Both the position numbers and the translations under genes were made by a program. Below, one piece after another: positions 27,228-35,561 of a DNA stretch of 64,000 nt. The stretch's first letter is position 1, and the number at the start of each line of letters is the position of its first letter. The stretch is from positions 1-64,000 of IMG/VR virus record IMGVR_UViG_3300042923_001106; one strand, 5' to 3'. Under the pieces are notes generated by a model. That model was not told where the DNA came from and searched no databases. It worked only from the letters and a program-made list of their open reading frames with translations. Source of the stretch: a virus.

Positions 27228-28325
27228 TTATTCATATTGTTTTATTTTTATTTTTAATAATCGGTTCTCTTCTTCAAGATGAGATACTTTTTCTTCAAAC
27301 TTTAAGATCATATCCCTTTGTTCTTTAATCATTTCTGTATAATCATTTTCGTTAAGCATCAATTGATCCATAATACTTTTATTGCTTATATCTGCAACCT
27401 GTCGCATTCCTTCACATGTTTCAATATCGTATATATTGATTTCTGCAGATTCAATACCCTTCTCATGCAATTGTTTGATAATACCAGATAACGTTCCTGC
27501 GCCTTTACTTTTGTTATTATTATGATTAACGGAAATTCCATTATCTTTAGCTAGAGCAAGCACAGATTTAAGCATCTTTTCTTTTGCATTAACTAAAGAT
27601 GTTATGCCACCGACATTTTCTGTAACGGATTTTGTACTAGAAGTTATATGAGATAGGGCTGAATTAATTTTATCTATTTGACTGAAACTTTTTACAATTT
27701 CAATTACTGCTGGAAGTTTAAAACTATCTTCTAATGTACTCTCATCAAGATAATCAACCAATTTATTAAATAGATGACGTCTGTCTCCTTGAGACTCGTA
27801 TTCAAATGGATCATAGCCAAGCATACGCAAGACATCTTCTTCATTTTGTTTATCATTGGTAGCAACTTTAGGATGTTGCTGGTCTGAATCTTGTCTTTGT
27901 TCAGACATTTCTGTAGACTGGATTTTAACTTCAGAGAACACAATATCTTTTTCATTATTTAACTCTTTATCACTGTCTATCCATGTTAACTCCTTGTATG
28001 AAATTTGACAGTTCTTAACATAAAGTCCTATCGGATCTGACTTCTTATTTTCAGATTCCAGCAAAGTGGATTGCCATAGTGCGGAAATAAAAGGACGATT
28101 TAACTCAAATAAAAATCTCTTAACGCTTTCCAAATCGTCAAGAGAAACATCTTCCCTTAAGCATGATTTACATACGCTGTGTCTCTGATCTGCCTGATAC
28201 CTAGAATTCGATATGTAATAATCATTTGTAGGATGCTTAAATGCTTTACAAGCGGTACATTGTTTTTTTTCTATCTCTTTCTTTTCTTGTGTTTTTAAAT
28301 TTTTGCCACCCTTGAGACGTCCCAA
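27228..28325 (-). CDS. Zinc-finger packaging-region protein, possible small terminase
   Basis: About 365 residues from TTG 28325, chosen because GGGAG lies upstream; the frame extends to TTG 28352. Residues ~20-60 hold CTACKAF ... CKSC, a two-knuckle zinc ribbon. Residues ~60-90 are helical (LFELNRPFISALWQSTLLES). The C-terminus is a coiled coil (DMILKFEEKVSHLEEENRLL). The position next to the large terminase fits a small terminase, but no DNA-binding fold is evident. Confidence 0.5.
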   Translation of the reverse strand: MGRLKGGKNLKTQEKKEIEKKQCTACKAFKHPTNDYYISNSRYQADQRHSVCKSCLREDVSLDDLESVKRFLFELNRPFISALWQSTLLESENKKSDPIGLYVKNCQISYKELTWIDSDKELNNEKDIVFSEVKIQSTEMSEQRQDSDQQHPKVATNDKQNEEDVLRMLGYDPFEYESQGDRRHLFNKLVDYLDESTLEDSFKLPAVIEIVKSFSQIDKINSALSHITSSTKSVTENVGGITSLVNAKEKMLKSVLALAKDNGISVNHNNNKSKGAGTLSGIIKQLHEKGIESAEINIYDIETCEGMRQVADISNKSIMDQLMLNENDYTEMIKEQRDMILKFEEKVSHLEEENRLLKIKIKQYE

Positions 28326-28450
28326 TACTATTCCAACTCCCTTTGCTCCCAAAGATATTTAGATAATTCGTGGAATGCTGCCAGCGGTATAGGGAGTATC
28401 ACGCACAGCATATTACACACCTTCAAGCAGGACGAAACCACGAAAAAATG

Positions 28451-28486
28451 AAAACAAAAAGACGTACCATAAAAAAATGATACGTC
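28451..28486 (-). terminator. Rho-independent terminator (leftward)
   Basis: GACGTACCAT (28461-28470) and ATGATACGTC (28477-28486) pair with one G-U on the minus strand. On that strand TTTTTGTTTT (28451-28460) follows. It separates the 107-residue gene from the packaging genes. Confidence 0.85.
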
Positions 28487-28507
28487 CGATCTTTCCACTT
28501 AAACATT

Positions 28508-28559
28508 ATTGCCGAAAAACTTAAACGAAGTGAGACCCCGTTATTACAAACTCGGCAAT
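28508..28559. other. Structured intergenic element upstream of the terminase genes
   Basis: ATTGCCGA (28508-28515) pairs with TCGGCAAT (28552-28559), enclosing AACG...CGTT and a GTGAGACCCC stretch; TTTTTT (28563-28568) follows on the plus strand. It could be a plus-strand terminator-like RNA or part of a packaging signal. Only the pairing is directly seen. Confidence 0.4.
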
Positions 28560-28595
28560 GCGTTTTTTCCTTGCAAAAACAATGAAATTAGAATT

Positions 28596-28919
28596 TTATT
28601 CACTTCCATGTTCTTGCTGAAACATTTTAATATTGAATTCCAATTCTTTCGCACGGTCTTGCAAGTACTGAATGTCATTTTGAAGTGATACGATACTTGA
28701 TATATGAGTATAAAATTTATAAAGAACAGATTTTAATTGTTCTATATTTTTACACCTTTTAATAGTCTTCGCGTACTCCTCTATGATTTCTTCAGAATCG
28801 AAGTCTAGTTTTGGCATCATAATCATAGTCAAATCATCTGGTTCCTCGATCATGAAAACTCCCATAGATTCGTCGTCATCATTTTCCGGTTCAGAAGCCC
28901 AGTAATCATCTTCGGTCAT
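28596..28919 (-). CDS. Acidic phage protein, unknown
   Basis: 107 residues. The first half is strongly acidic (MTEDDYWASEPENDDDESMG); the second is coiled coil (LQNDIQYLQDRAKELEFNIK). ATG with AGGAGGGG upstream. It is followed by a terminator. No family recognised. Confidence 0.6.
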   Translation of the reverse strand: MTEDDYWASEPENDDDESMGVFMIEEPDDLTMIMMPKLDFDSEEIIEEYAKTIKRCKNIEQLKSVLYKFYTHISSIVSLQNDIQYLQDRAKELEFNIKMFQQEHGSE

Positions 28920-28950
28920 ATAATCCCCTCCTATTTAGAAGGGTAGAGGT

Positions 28951-29332
28951 CTACTGTTGTGCAGACTTACCGATTTCACAATCATCATTTTCATTAGTTT
29001 TATTTTTATATTTGTCAGATTCAACAGTCCGAATATATTTTGCTTCAGATTCTATACATTTCACCACGTTATCTCGTAGAATCCATAATCCCATTAAGCA
29101 ATCAGTCCACTTCGTCAAAACCCTATCAATTTTATCAATATTATATTGTGCAAATCCTACTATGTTTTCGAGGGCTTCTCGACGACCCTCATCAAAAATA
29201 TCGTCATAGACTTCATCAACGATTCAGCAAATTCTTCTGCTCGACGGCGCAGCAAGGACAGATATTCTCGTGTTCGCGTTCGCAATCCATTGCATTTTGA
29301 AATGCTTCATTGAAATCGATAACGTTAGCCAT
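28951..29332 (-). pseudogene. Broken phage gene with two apparent frameshifts
   Basis: ATG 29332 opens MANVIDFNEAFQNAMDCERE. The natural continuation REYLSLLRRRAEEFAES lies in a second frame, and DEVYDDIFDEGRREALENIV to ...CEIGKSAQQ lies in a third. Each shift falls in a short overlap: about 29245-29285 and about 29210-29225. Combined, the product would be ~125 residues. Two indels in 400 bases point to decay or error rather than programmed recoding. Confidence 0.65.
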
Positions 29333-29359
29333 TTTTATTATTCCTTTATATTTTTACTA

Positions 29360-30136
29360 TTAATCATCAATCTCTACTTCATATTTCATCATTGCATTAA
29401 ACAATTTTTCTGGAATTTGAGATCTATAGGTAATAGCGATTTCTTTTATTACTTTCTCTTTAGTTTCTTTGTATGCCAAAAACGCCTCGTATTGTGTATC
29501 AAACGTTCCCAGCACCTTGTGATAACCTAAACCATTACCACAGGACGCCTCGAATTTCTTCCTATCTTTGGTGAGACTAACACCTATAGGCAATGTTCCT
29601 CGATAGCTATCCCTTTTTGTGAAAAGTGTATTAATAAAGTGTGGAACAAAAACACAGCTTTCAGGAGAATATGTTTTATTGCCTTTCGTTAGTATATCTT
29701 TGTCCAATGCCATTATTGTATCTTCAATTTCATAGTAATTAGCATCATACCACTCACCGAACGTTTGATAATTATGCCACTCTTCTGCCACAGTACAATT
29801 TGAATAAGTAGGTATTTTTTTATGTAATTCTAAACTGTAGCACCTATTCAACATACTCTTCCAAGTAACATATTGTCGTGTATGGGCTCCATTATTACTT
29901 ACTTTATAGTTTCCCTCTCCTAAGTATCCATAAGTGTACACCGATGGCACATATGGATTCGAAAGAGTTCCTCTTTTAAATTGAACGTATTCAACACCTT
30001 TAGCAAGATAACCATCTTCAAAGAGGATATCAACATCATCGAATTTCCTATAGTCAACTATTGTCATCTTCATTCCTTTAGAAGAGTACTTGGTTTCGCC
30101 AACTCTATTTTGTGCTACAATAGTTCCCAAGTTCAT
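29360..30136 (-). CDS. HNH/AP2-type homing-endonuclease-like protein
   Basis: 258 residues. VTWKSMLNRCYSLELHKKIP and ... CTVAEEWHNYQTFGEWYDAN, then ALDKDILTKGNKTYSPESCV and FVPHFINTLF, is a known phage protein pattern related to HNH endonucleases. The C-terminal ~70 residues (GVSLTKDRKKFEAS ... LGTFDTQYEAFLAYKETKEK) look like an AP2-type DNA-binding domain. A canonical HNH triad is not evident, so activity is uncertain. Such genes are mobile, and it sits between terminase-side and phosphoesterase genes. ATG with AGGAG-type site. Confidence 0.6.
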   Translation of the reverse strand: MNLGTIVAQNRVGETKYSSKGMKMTIVDYRKFDDVDILFEDGYLAKGVEYVQFKRGTLSNPYVPSVYTYGYLGEGNYKVSNNGAHTRQYVTWKSMLNRCYSLELHKKIPTYSNCTVAEEWHNYQTFGEWYDANYYEIEDTIMALDKDILTKGNKTYSPESCVFVPHFINTLFTKRDSYRGTLPIGVSLTKDRKKFEASCGNGLGYHKVLGTFDTQYEAFLAYKETKEKVIKEIAITYRSQIPEKLFNAMMKYEVEIDD

Positions 30137-30212
30137 GTCTCCTTTTTATATTATTAAGGAGTGGTGGGAGCCTACCTCACCATGAGTTGCTCCTTGAGAA
30201 CATTTTTTAGTT

Positions 30213-31490
30213 TTAATAAACTGTGTGTAAGATATCTAATAAACCCCGTTCTTTGTCGTAAACGAAAGATTGTGCCTTTTTTTGACTCCCAATAAACCCT
30301 TGACTATAGTGCCAGGCATCGGTTCCAGTTACACTGCTTATATGACGCACAATAATTCCATTCTGCTCTTGCACCATTTGTTCGCTGTGCAAATGTCCGA
30401 GATGGAACTCTCTATAGGAGGTTCTTCCCCAAGCCTCTTTCGCGTCAACCGGCATCGCGTGAGCAATACGCTTCTTTTCGTTGTGCCCATGTGCGAATCC
30501 TATCAGATTCTGTCCAAACTCAACATATTTCCTTGAGAGTGGACTGTTATCGATAGTTACGTTTGGGTTGCTTCTGTACCAAGCGTATAGATACTCAAGT
30601 GCATAGTAACTTATTTGTCTATCATGATTGCTCTCAATATATAAGGTATAAACTGGAGCAAATTGAGTAAGCATATCAATGCCTTCGACCAATAGTTGAA
30701 CTCCGGTTTTAAACAGATCATGCCAACGCAAATCGGTTTCCATTTTTGTACCCGAGGTTGTTGATGTGGAAAGTCCTTCATGATGAAAGAAATCCTGAGA
30801 AAAAACAAAAAGTATTTTTTCAAATTTGTAATGTTTTGTTCTATTAATAACATCATTTATTACGCCCAAGAAACGCTCTTTGGCAATTCCTTGATTATAT
30901 ATGTCATTCGAAGTAAATGAGTCAGCAACTTTGCCTAAATGAAGGTCAGAAATATTTATTTCTAACATTCTTCCGTCATTTGAATATATTGTTGGAATAT
31001 GCACCGGACTTTTGTAAAATTTACTCATTTCTTCAAATATTTCTTTTATATTATTGATTCCAAACTCATCTTTTCGAGGTTTGACAGTAATCTTACTAGA
31101 ATACAATTGGAGGATTCCGTCCTTTTTTGAGTAGGCATTCCAAATGTTATTCCTTGCAGAAATTAATTCCCATGCTTTTGAATCGAATCCATGTGCTAAC
31201 AATAAGTAACTTGGATCTTTAGTTTGTTCTAAAGACATTTTGACTAATTTATTGCTACTCTGTGTACCATCTTTATGTATCTCATGAGATTCATTAAAGT
31301 TCTGCTCTTTGCTAATATCTTGATTATCTTTTGGCTGGTCGGTACGAATGCGATTTTTGACCCAACAGCGATAAGATTCACCATCAGGAAAGAATCCATC
31401 GCTATATTTTTGAGCGAGGTCTTGCCAACTATCGGGGATTTCTCCGTTACGTTTCTTTAGACCAATATTAAACAACTTGGAATGATTCAA
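30213..31490 (-). CDS. Calcineurin-like metallophosphoesterase
   Basis: 425 residues. Metal-binding motifs in order: DLHLGK (near 182), a diverged SQDFFHHE, ESNHDRQ (near 290), HGH (near 335) and LGHLHS (near 369), the hallmark of the metallophosphoesterase fold. The N-terminal ~150 residues are unrecognised. It probably acts on nucleic acid or a nucleotide. TTG start after GGAGTGATTAAAA. It resembles a gene near yonJ in SPbeta by position. Confidence 0.78.
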   Translation of the reverse strand: MNHSKLFNIGLKKRNGEIPDSWQDLAQKYSDGFFPDGESYRCWVKNRIRTDQPKDNQDISKEQNFNESHEIHKDGTQSSNKLVKMSLEQTKDPSYLLLAHGFDSKAWELISARNNIWNAYSKKDGILQLYSSKITVKPRKDEFGINNIKEIFEEMSKFYKSPVHIPTIYSNDGRMLEINISDLHLGKVADSFTSNDIYNQGIAKERFLGVINDVINRTKHYKFEKILFVFSQDFFHHEGLSTSTTSGTKMETDLRWHDLFKTGVQLLVEGIDMLTQFAPVYTLYIESNHDRQISYYALEYLYAWYRSNPNVTIDNSPLSRKYVEFGQNLIGFAHGHNEKKRIAHAMPVDAKEAWGRTSYREFHLGHLHSEQMVQEQNGIIVRHISSVTGTDAWHYSQGFIGSQKKAQSFVYDKERGLLDILHTVY

Positions 31491-31496
31491 TTTTAA

Positions 31497-31691
31497 TCAC
31501 TCCTCAGAAGGATCAGCAGGTATTTCGGTGGTTCCGCTGAATGATATCTCCAACCCATCTAACTTCTCAAGTTCTGCTCTTAAATCGAAGACTTGCTTCC
31601 CATTTTTGTCTTCAAATGTTACAGTCATATTTTCAAAGTCAAATTTCCCAGTGCGATTAAATGATCTTGAATCATGATTTTTCTTGGCCAC
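31497..31691 (-). CDS. Small phage protein, unknown
   Basis: 64 residues, GTG start after GGGAG. MAKKNHDSRSFNRTGKFDFE is basic and the second half is acidic. It ends a few bases before the phosphoesterase start, so co-expressed. Confidence 0.55.
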   Translation of the reverse strand: MAKKNHDSRSFNRTGKFDFENMTVTFEDKNGKQVFDLRAELEKLDGLEISFSGTTEIPADPSEE

Positions 31692-31735
31692 TTTTCACAA
31701 CTCCCATATATCATCATTTTATTTAATTAAAATTA

Positions 31736-32914
31736 TTACATCCTATCAGCAATAGTCGCGATTTTGCTTCGATAAATAGTGTTAAATGTCATTTCTCCGT
31801 AGATATCGGTTCCTCGAAAAATGCTGCTCATGCGTCTTATTCCGTTATTAAATCCAGCAAAAGCATCTGAGTCTACTTGAGTCTTGTCGTCTCCATCAAC
31901 TATAATTTTGGAGCCATTTGCAACTCTTTGAAGTGTGAGCTTTAATAGGTCGACGGAGGCGTTCTGCGCTTCCGTAATCCACAAAACAGAATCGTCTCCG
32001 CTGTCATACCCCCGAATATCAACCATTGGTATTATAACGATTTTGCCAGTTGCAATCATTGCTTCAACTGTCGGTCTGTCACCAAATTTACTGATGAGAA
32101 TATTGCCAATGCTGGATTGTAAAAGTTTTTCGTTCTTGTCACCTTTATAGAAACCTATGGGTTGTGCATGTTTTACAGGTACAGGATTTACTAAGCAAAC
32201 TAACTTTGAGTATTTTGTACTGTCGATTAGGCTCATTGCGTAATTTAAGGCAACTAGACTCTTTCCCGATCCTGCTTTGCCTCTTAAAAGGGTCACGTCA
32301 TTTGAATGTAGGCTATCTGTAGCACACTTCTGATATATATCAAGAGGCTTGAATTTTCCAAAATGAGCTGAAGAAATTGTTTTATTAGTTACTTGAATGT
32401 ATTTACTACCATTCCACTTATAAGCGTCCACAACTTCGCCACTTCGCCGAATAATCAGGTACTGATTAAGAAGAAGATCATATCTATTAATGGTTAAATC
32501 CTCATAAAACTGAGCTAATTCTGTGTCATTCATGTTTAATTCGACATACCCACTGTAATCGTCTTCGTTATTATCAAGATCAAAACATTCGATATCTTTT
32601 GCTTTTGCTTTCAGTTGAACATTGAAATCTTCACTAATAAGAACAGCGTTGTATTTCTGAGCACAAGCAATAATTACATCGTCGTTGTTCCCATTATGAA
32701 GGATTGAATGTTTATTATCGAATTCAAAATCGTATACAACATTGGATGTTTTTAATTTTCTAATTGCTTGTCTTGCTCGATAAGCTGTCTCAGTAAGCCC
32801 CATCTTCAATTTATCCAATTCGATCAATACGATGAACGGCAATATTTTATCACCTTCCATATCAAGAAGGTCAGATCGAAGTAATAGAGCGTTAGTGTCG
32901 AACACAAACTTCAT
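31736..32914 (-). CDS. PIN-PhoH fusion (ribonuclease plus ATPase)
   Basis: 392 residues. Residues 1-125 form a PIN nuclease: FDTNALLLRSDL, LIELDKLK, DDVIIACA, LISEDFN supply the acidic residues. Residues ~200-392 are a PhoH-type P-loop ATPase: GKAGSGKS near 213 and WITEAQN as a variant Walker B. Such proteins (PhoH2, YlaK-like) couple RNA unwinding and cutting. It is next to the phosphoesterase, suggesting an RNA or DNA processing group. Just upstream lies the hairpin hit by the insertion sequence. Start ATG 32914; weak ribosome binding site. Confidence 0.85.
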   Translation of the reverse strand: MKFVFDTNALLLRSDLLDMEGDKILPFIVLIELDKLKMGLTETAYRARQAIRKLKTSNVVYDFEFDNKHSILHNGNNDDVIIACAQKYNAVLISEDFNVQLKAKAKDIECFDLDNNEDDYSGYVELNMNDTELAQFYEDLTINRYDLLLNQYLIIRRSGEVVDAYKWNGSKYIQVTNKTISSAHFGKFKPLDIYQKCATDSLHSNDVTLLRGKAGSGKSLVALNYAMSLIDSTKYSKLVCLVNPVPVKHAQPIGFYKGDKNEKLLQSSIGNILISKFGDRPTVEAMIATGKIVIIPMVDIRGYDSGDDSVLWITEAQNASVDLLKLTLQRVANGSKIIVDGDDKTQVDSDAFAGFNNGIRRMSSIFRGTDIYGEMTFNTIYRSKIATIADRM

Positions 32915-32967
32915 AATGTTACCCCGTTTCTAGTGTTGGGTAGAATATATAAAGGAGCGATAACAAT

Positions 32968-34327
32968 GGGTCTGTCAAGAATTTTGTGTAAACTCTTTTA
33001 TTGGAATCTCCCCGGAGGGGAGATCGACCCTCCTCAGCGAAGGTGTTGACCGATTCTCTCTGGGAAGAAGACGGACAACTGCAGGAGCATTTGACCCCAG
33101 TTTTGGACACGGCCGGTCCATTTTCGTGTGACGTCCATCGTGACCAGGTACAGCATCTTCAGTAAAGCCTCGTCGCTTGGGAAAATGCTCTTTCCTTTGG
33201 TGACTTTGCGCAGTTGACGATGGTAGCTCTCGATCATGTTCGTCGTGTAGATGAGCTTGCGCAGCTCCGGCGGATACTTGAAGAAAGTGGCAAGCTCGTC
33301 CCAGTTGCTGCGCCACGAGCGGATAATGAGCGGGTACTTGACGCCCCATGTCTCCTCGAAGCGGTCCAGCTCTAGCAAGGCCATTTCCTCGGTCGTAGCC
33401 TTGTAGATGGGCTTCAGATCAGCCGTCACCTTCTTCAGATCCTTGTAGGAGACATAACGTGTCGAGTTGCGGATCTGGTGGATGATACACTTTTGAATCT
33501 CCGTCTTCGGATAGCAGGCCGAGATCGCCTGTGAGAAGCCCGTGAGGTTGTCCACGCAGGTGATGAGAATGTCCTGGACGCCGCGATGCTTGAGGTCGTT
33601 TAGGACGCTCAGCCAGAACTTGGCGGACTCGTTCTCGCCAATCCACATGCCCAGCACGTCCTTGTTGCCGTCCAGATCAATGCCGATGACCATGTAGGCC
33701 GCTTTGTTCACAATGGCACCGTCCTGCTTGACCTTAAAGTGGATCGCATCCAGAAAGACGACAGCGTACACGCCCTGCAGTGGCCGATTCTGCCACTCCT
33801 TAATGAGCGGAATGATCTTGTTTGTGACATTGGAAATGAAGGTCGGCGAAACCTCCAGCCCGTACAGATTTTGCAGATGGTCTTGGATCTCCCGCGTGCT
33901 GACGCCTTTGGCGTACAGGGCAATAATCTGGTCTTCGATGCCGGTGACATTGGACTGATGCTTCTTCACAACGAGCGGCTCGAACTCGCCCAGACGGTCA
34001 CGAGGGACGGAGATCTCCTGGTCGCCGTATTCGCTGGTAACGGTCTTCTTGCTCTTGCCGTTGCGGCTGTTCTTCGTCTGCTTGTTCTGCACCTCATGCT
34101 TGCTATAGCCTAGATGCGTGTCCATCTCGGCCTCCAGCATCTCCTGCAGCGTTTCGGCAAACAAGTCCTTGAGCGCGTTTTGTGCGTCCTGTGCGGTGAC
34201 CAGGTTGTTTTCTTTGATGAAGCTACGAAGCTGTTCTTTCGTCCATAATCCCATGTGTGCTCTCCAACCTTTCTACTGTTTTCATTTTAATCGGTATGAG
34301 AGTTTACACAAAGTATTTTACAGACTC
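32968..34327 (-). mobile_element. Intact IS256-family insertion sequence (1360 bp)
   Basis: Terminal inverted repeats: GGGTCTGTCAAGAATTTTGT at the left and GAGTCTGTAAAATACTTTGT (complement of the right end), both continuing GTAAACTC. They are flanked by an 8-base direct repeat ATAACAAT (32960-32967 and 34328-34335). The element is clearly richer in G+C than the phage DNA. One intact transposase gene lies inside. Confidence 0.95.
33034..34254 (-). CDS. IS256-family transposase (mutator type)
   Basis: 406 residues, full length for the family. DDE residues are visible in FLDAIHFKVKQDG, CVDNLTGF and LDRFEETWGVKYP. The helical insert carries CIIHQIRNSTRYV, typical of the family. Its intact frame and matching ends suggest a recent insertion. 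Many antisense frames here are shadows. Confidence 0.95.
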   Translation of the reverse strand: MGLWTKEQLRSFIKENNLVTAQDAQNALKDLFAETLQEMLEAEMDTHLGYSKHEVQNKQTKNSRNGKSKKTVTSEYGDQEISVPRDRLGEFEPLVVKKHQSNVTGIEDQIIALYAKGVSTREIQDHLQNLYGLEVSPTFISNVTNKIIPLIKEWQNRPLQGVYAVVFLDAIHFKVKQDGAIVNKAAYMVIGIDLDGNKDVLGMWIGENESAKFWLSVLNDLKHRGVQDILITCVDNLTGFSQAISACYPKTEIQKCIIHQIRNSTRYVSYKDLKKVTADLKPIYKATTEEMALLELDRFEETWGVKYPLIIRSWRSNWDELATFFKYPPELRKLIYTTNMIESYHRQLRKVTKGKSIFPSDEALLKMLYLVTMDVTRKWTGRVQNWGQMLLQLSVFFPERIGQHLR

Positions 34328-34408
34328 ATAACAATCGCTCCTTGTGTTTCGGCTCCTTACCGGAGACGTATTAAATATATTATTGCACCTCTTAGCGAAT
34401 GTATCGTT

Positions 34409-34681
34409 TTATTTTATCGCTTCCTTCAGTTTATTACCGGCTTTGAAAGCAGGTACAGTTGTTTCTGGGATTTCAATTTCTTCGCCTGTCTGGGGATTAC
34501 GTCCTTTACGAGCAGCACGCTTACGCGGTTCGAACGATCCGAAGCCGATTAGCTGCACCTTCTCTCCATTTTGAAGTGCTTCTGTAATCTCGACTTGAAA
34601 TGATTCAATTACTGTTCCAATATCTTTTTTAGCCAATTCTGTTTTTCCTGCAATATTTTTAATCAATGTTTCTTTGTTCAT
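34409..34681 (-). CDS. HU-family DNA-binding protein (YonN-like)
   Basis: 90 residues from ATG 34681 (GGGAG upstream); the longer frame to 34762 lacks support. MNKETLIKNIAGKTELAKKD ... VQLIGFGSFEPRKRAARKGR, NPQTGEEIEIP and FKAGNKLKEAI are the complete HU pattern, including the beta-arm Arg-Asn-Pro tip. It bends and compacts DNA. It lies beside the YonO-like polymerase as HU (yonN) does in SPbeta. Confidence 0.95.
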   Translation of the reverse strand: MNKETLIKNIAGKTELAKKDIGTVIESFQVEITEALQNGEKVQLIGFGSFEPRKRAARKGRNPQTGEEIEIPETTVPAFKAGNKLKEAIK

Positions 34682-34771
34682 ATTTTTAAATCTCCCTTTT
34701 ATTTTTAGTTTTTTTGGTAAGAAAAGAGCAATCCTCTTCTTCCATATAAGCAATATTTTCATTATTCTCGA

Positions 34772-34794
34772 AATCCCTTATGTATCAAGGGTTT
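34772..34794. repeat. Palindromic hairpin CCCTT..AAGGG (copy 2)
   Basis: CCCTT (34775-34779) and AAGGG (34787-34791) around ATGTATC, with flanking A-T pairs. It closely matches the hairpin at 15627-15649. It lies between the zinc-finger gene and HU. Confidence 0.6.
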
Positions 34795-34804
34795 TCAGCA
34801 CTTT

Positions 34805-35554
34805 TCATTTTCCTAAATTATAATATCTTTTATTTTGTTCGTTCTTTATTATTTTAGCACATGCATTACAGTACTTATGTACGTTCTTATTTTTTCGAAA
34901 CATCCTACTACACTTCAAACACTCACCAATATTGTGACCTTTCCATCTAAGGTAATAATAAACAATATCTCGAAAGTCAGTTATTGTGATTGCAGATTCA
35001 TCTTTGTTATCGGAATAATTAACTCTAATATTTGTGCAATCAACTTTTCTTGATGTATCAACCAAGCCTAAGTTAAGCAATTCGTGAATCATTAGTTCTT
35101 GTTTATGTTTAGTTAATGCTACTTTACAATCACTAAAAACGTCTTTTACATCGCTATTTACCCAATATGTATTGTTTTTGTTTTTAACATTATATATCTT
35201 GCTATAGACTAACAAAACGAATGCTAGTCTTTCCAATTTGTTATTATTTAGAGAGGAAATGACTTGCAATTCTCCTCTAGTTACGTGTAACTCATTTATA
35301 ATTAACATATCCACTTTGTTTCTTTTTTCTTGAATTATTAATTCATCAAATTTTGGCTGCCAATAAGTTGTATTGTAATCTTTATAACTTGTTTTCATAA
35401 ACTCGCTTAAAGTCTGCTTTATCTGATCTGCATTCATCCCTTTATCTAATAGATATCTAATTATTATTCTCAATGTACCAGATGGATACTTATCTTTTTT
35501 TCCTTTTTTTAATGCATCTTCGGCATACTTCTTTTCATTTACTACTATTTTCAG
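34805..35554 (-). CDS. Zinc-knuckle phage protein, apparent CTG start
   Basis: The frame has no ATG, GTG or TTG near a ribosome binding site. GGAGG lies 10 bases before CTG at 35554, giving (M)KIVVNEKKYAEDALKKGKK, then SGTLRIIIRYLLDKGMNADQ. With that start it is 249 residues. The C-terminus holds CLKC...CNAC, a zinc ribbon (residues ~215-235). Placed between HU and the polymerase, it could assist transcription or DNA binding, but no function is shown. Confidence 0.65.
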   Translation of the reverse strand: MKIVVNEKKYAEDALKKGKKDKYPSGTLRIIIRYLLDKGMNADQIKQTLSEFMKTSYKDYNTTYWQPKFDELIIQEKRNKVDMLIINELHVTRGELQVISSLNNNKLERLAFVLLVYSKIYNVKNKNNTYWVNSDVKDVFSDCKVALTKHKQELMIHELLNLGLVDTSRKVDCTNIRVNYSDNKDESAITITDFRDIVYYYLRWKGHNIGECLKCSRMFRKNKNVHKYCNACAKIIKNEQNKRYYNLGK

Positions 35555-35561
35555 ATTTGAT

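Larger units (their letters stand above)
32952..34343. other. IS target: loop of an interrupted hairpin
   Basis: Without the IS and one copy of the duplication the site reads AAGGAGCG, ATAACAAT, CGCTCCTT. The two arms (32952-32959 and 34336-34343) are perfectly complementary and the target duplication is exactly the 8-base loop. A T-rich stretch follows on the minus strand, so the hairpin was probably the terminator of the HU/RNA polymerase transcript. Confidence 0.85.

Noticed and set aside
28951-29332. Programmed frameshifting in the broken 125-residue gene
   Set aside because: Two different shifts with no slippery heptamer; indels are simpler.
33704-34113. Long plus-strand frames in the IS element
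   Set aside because: They are antisense to the intact transposase and arise from its higher G+C content.
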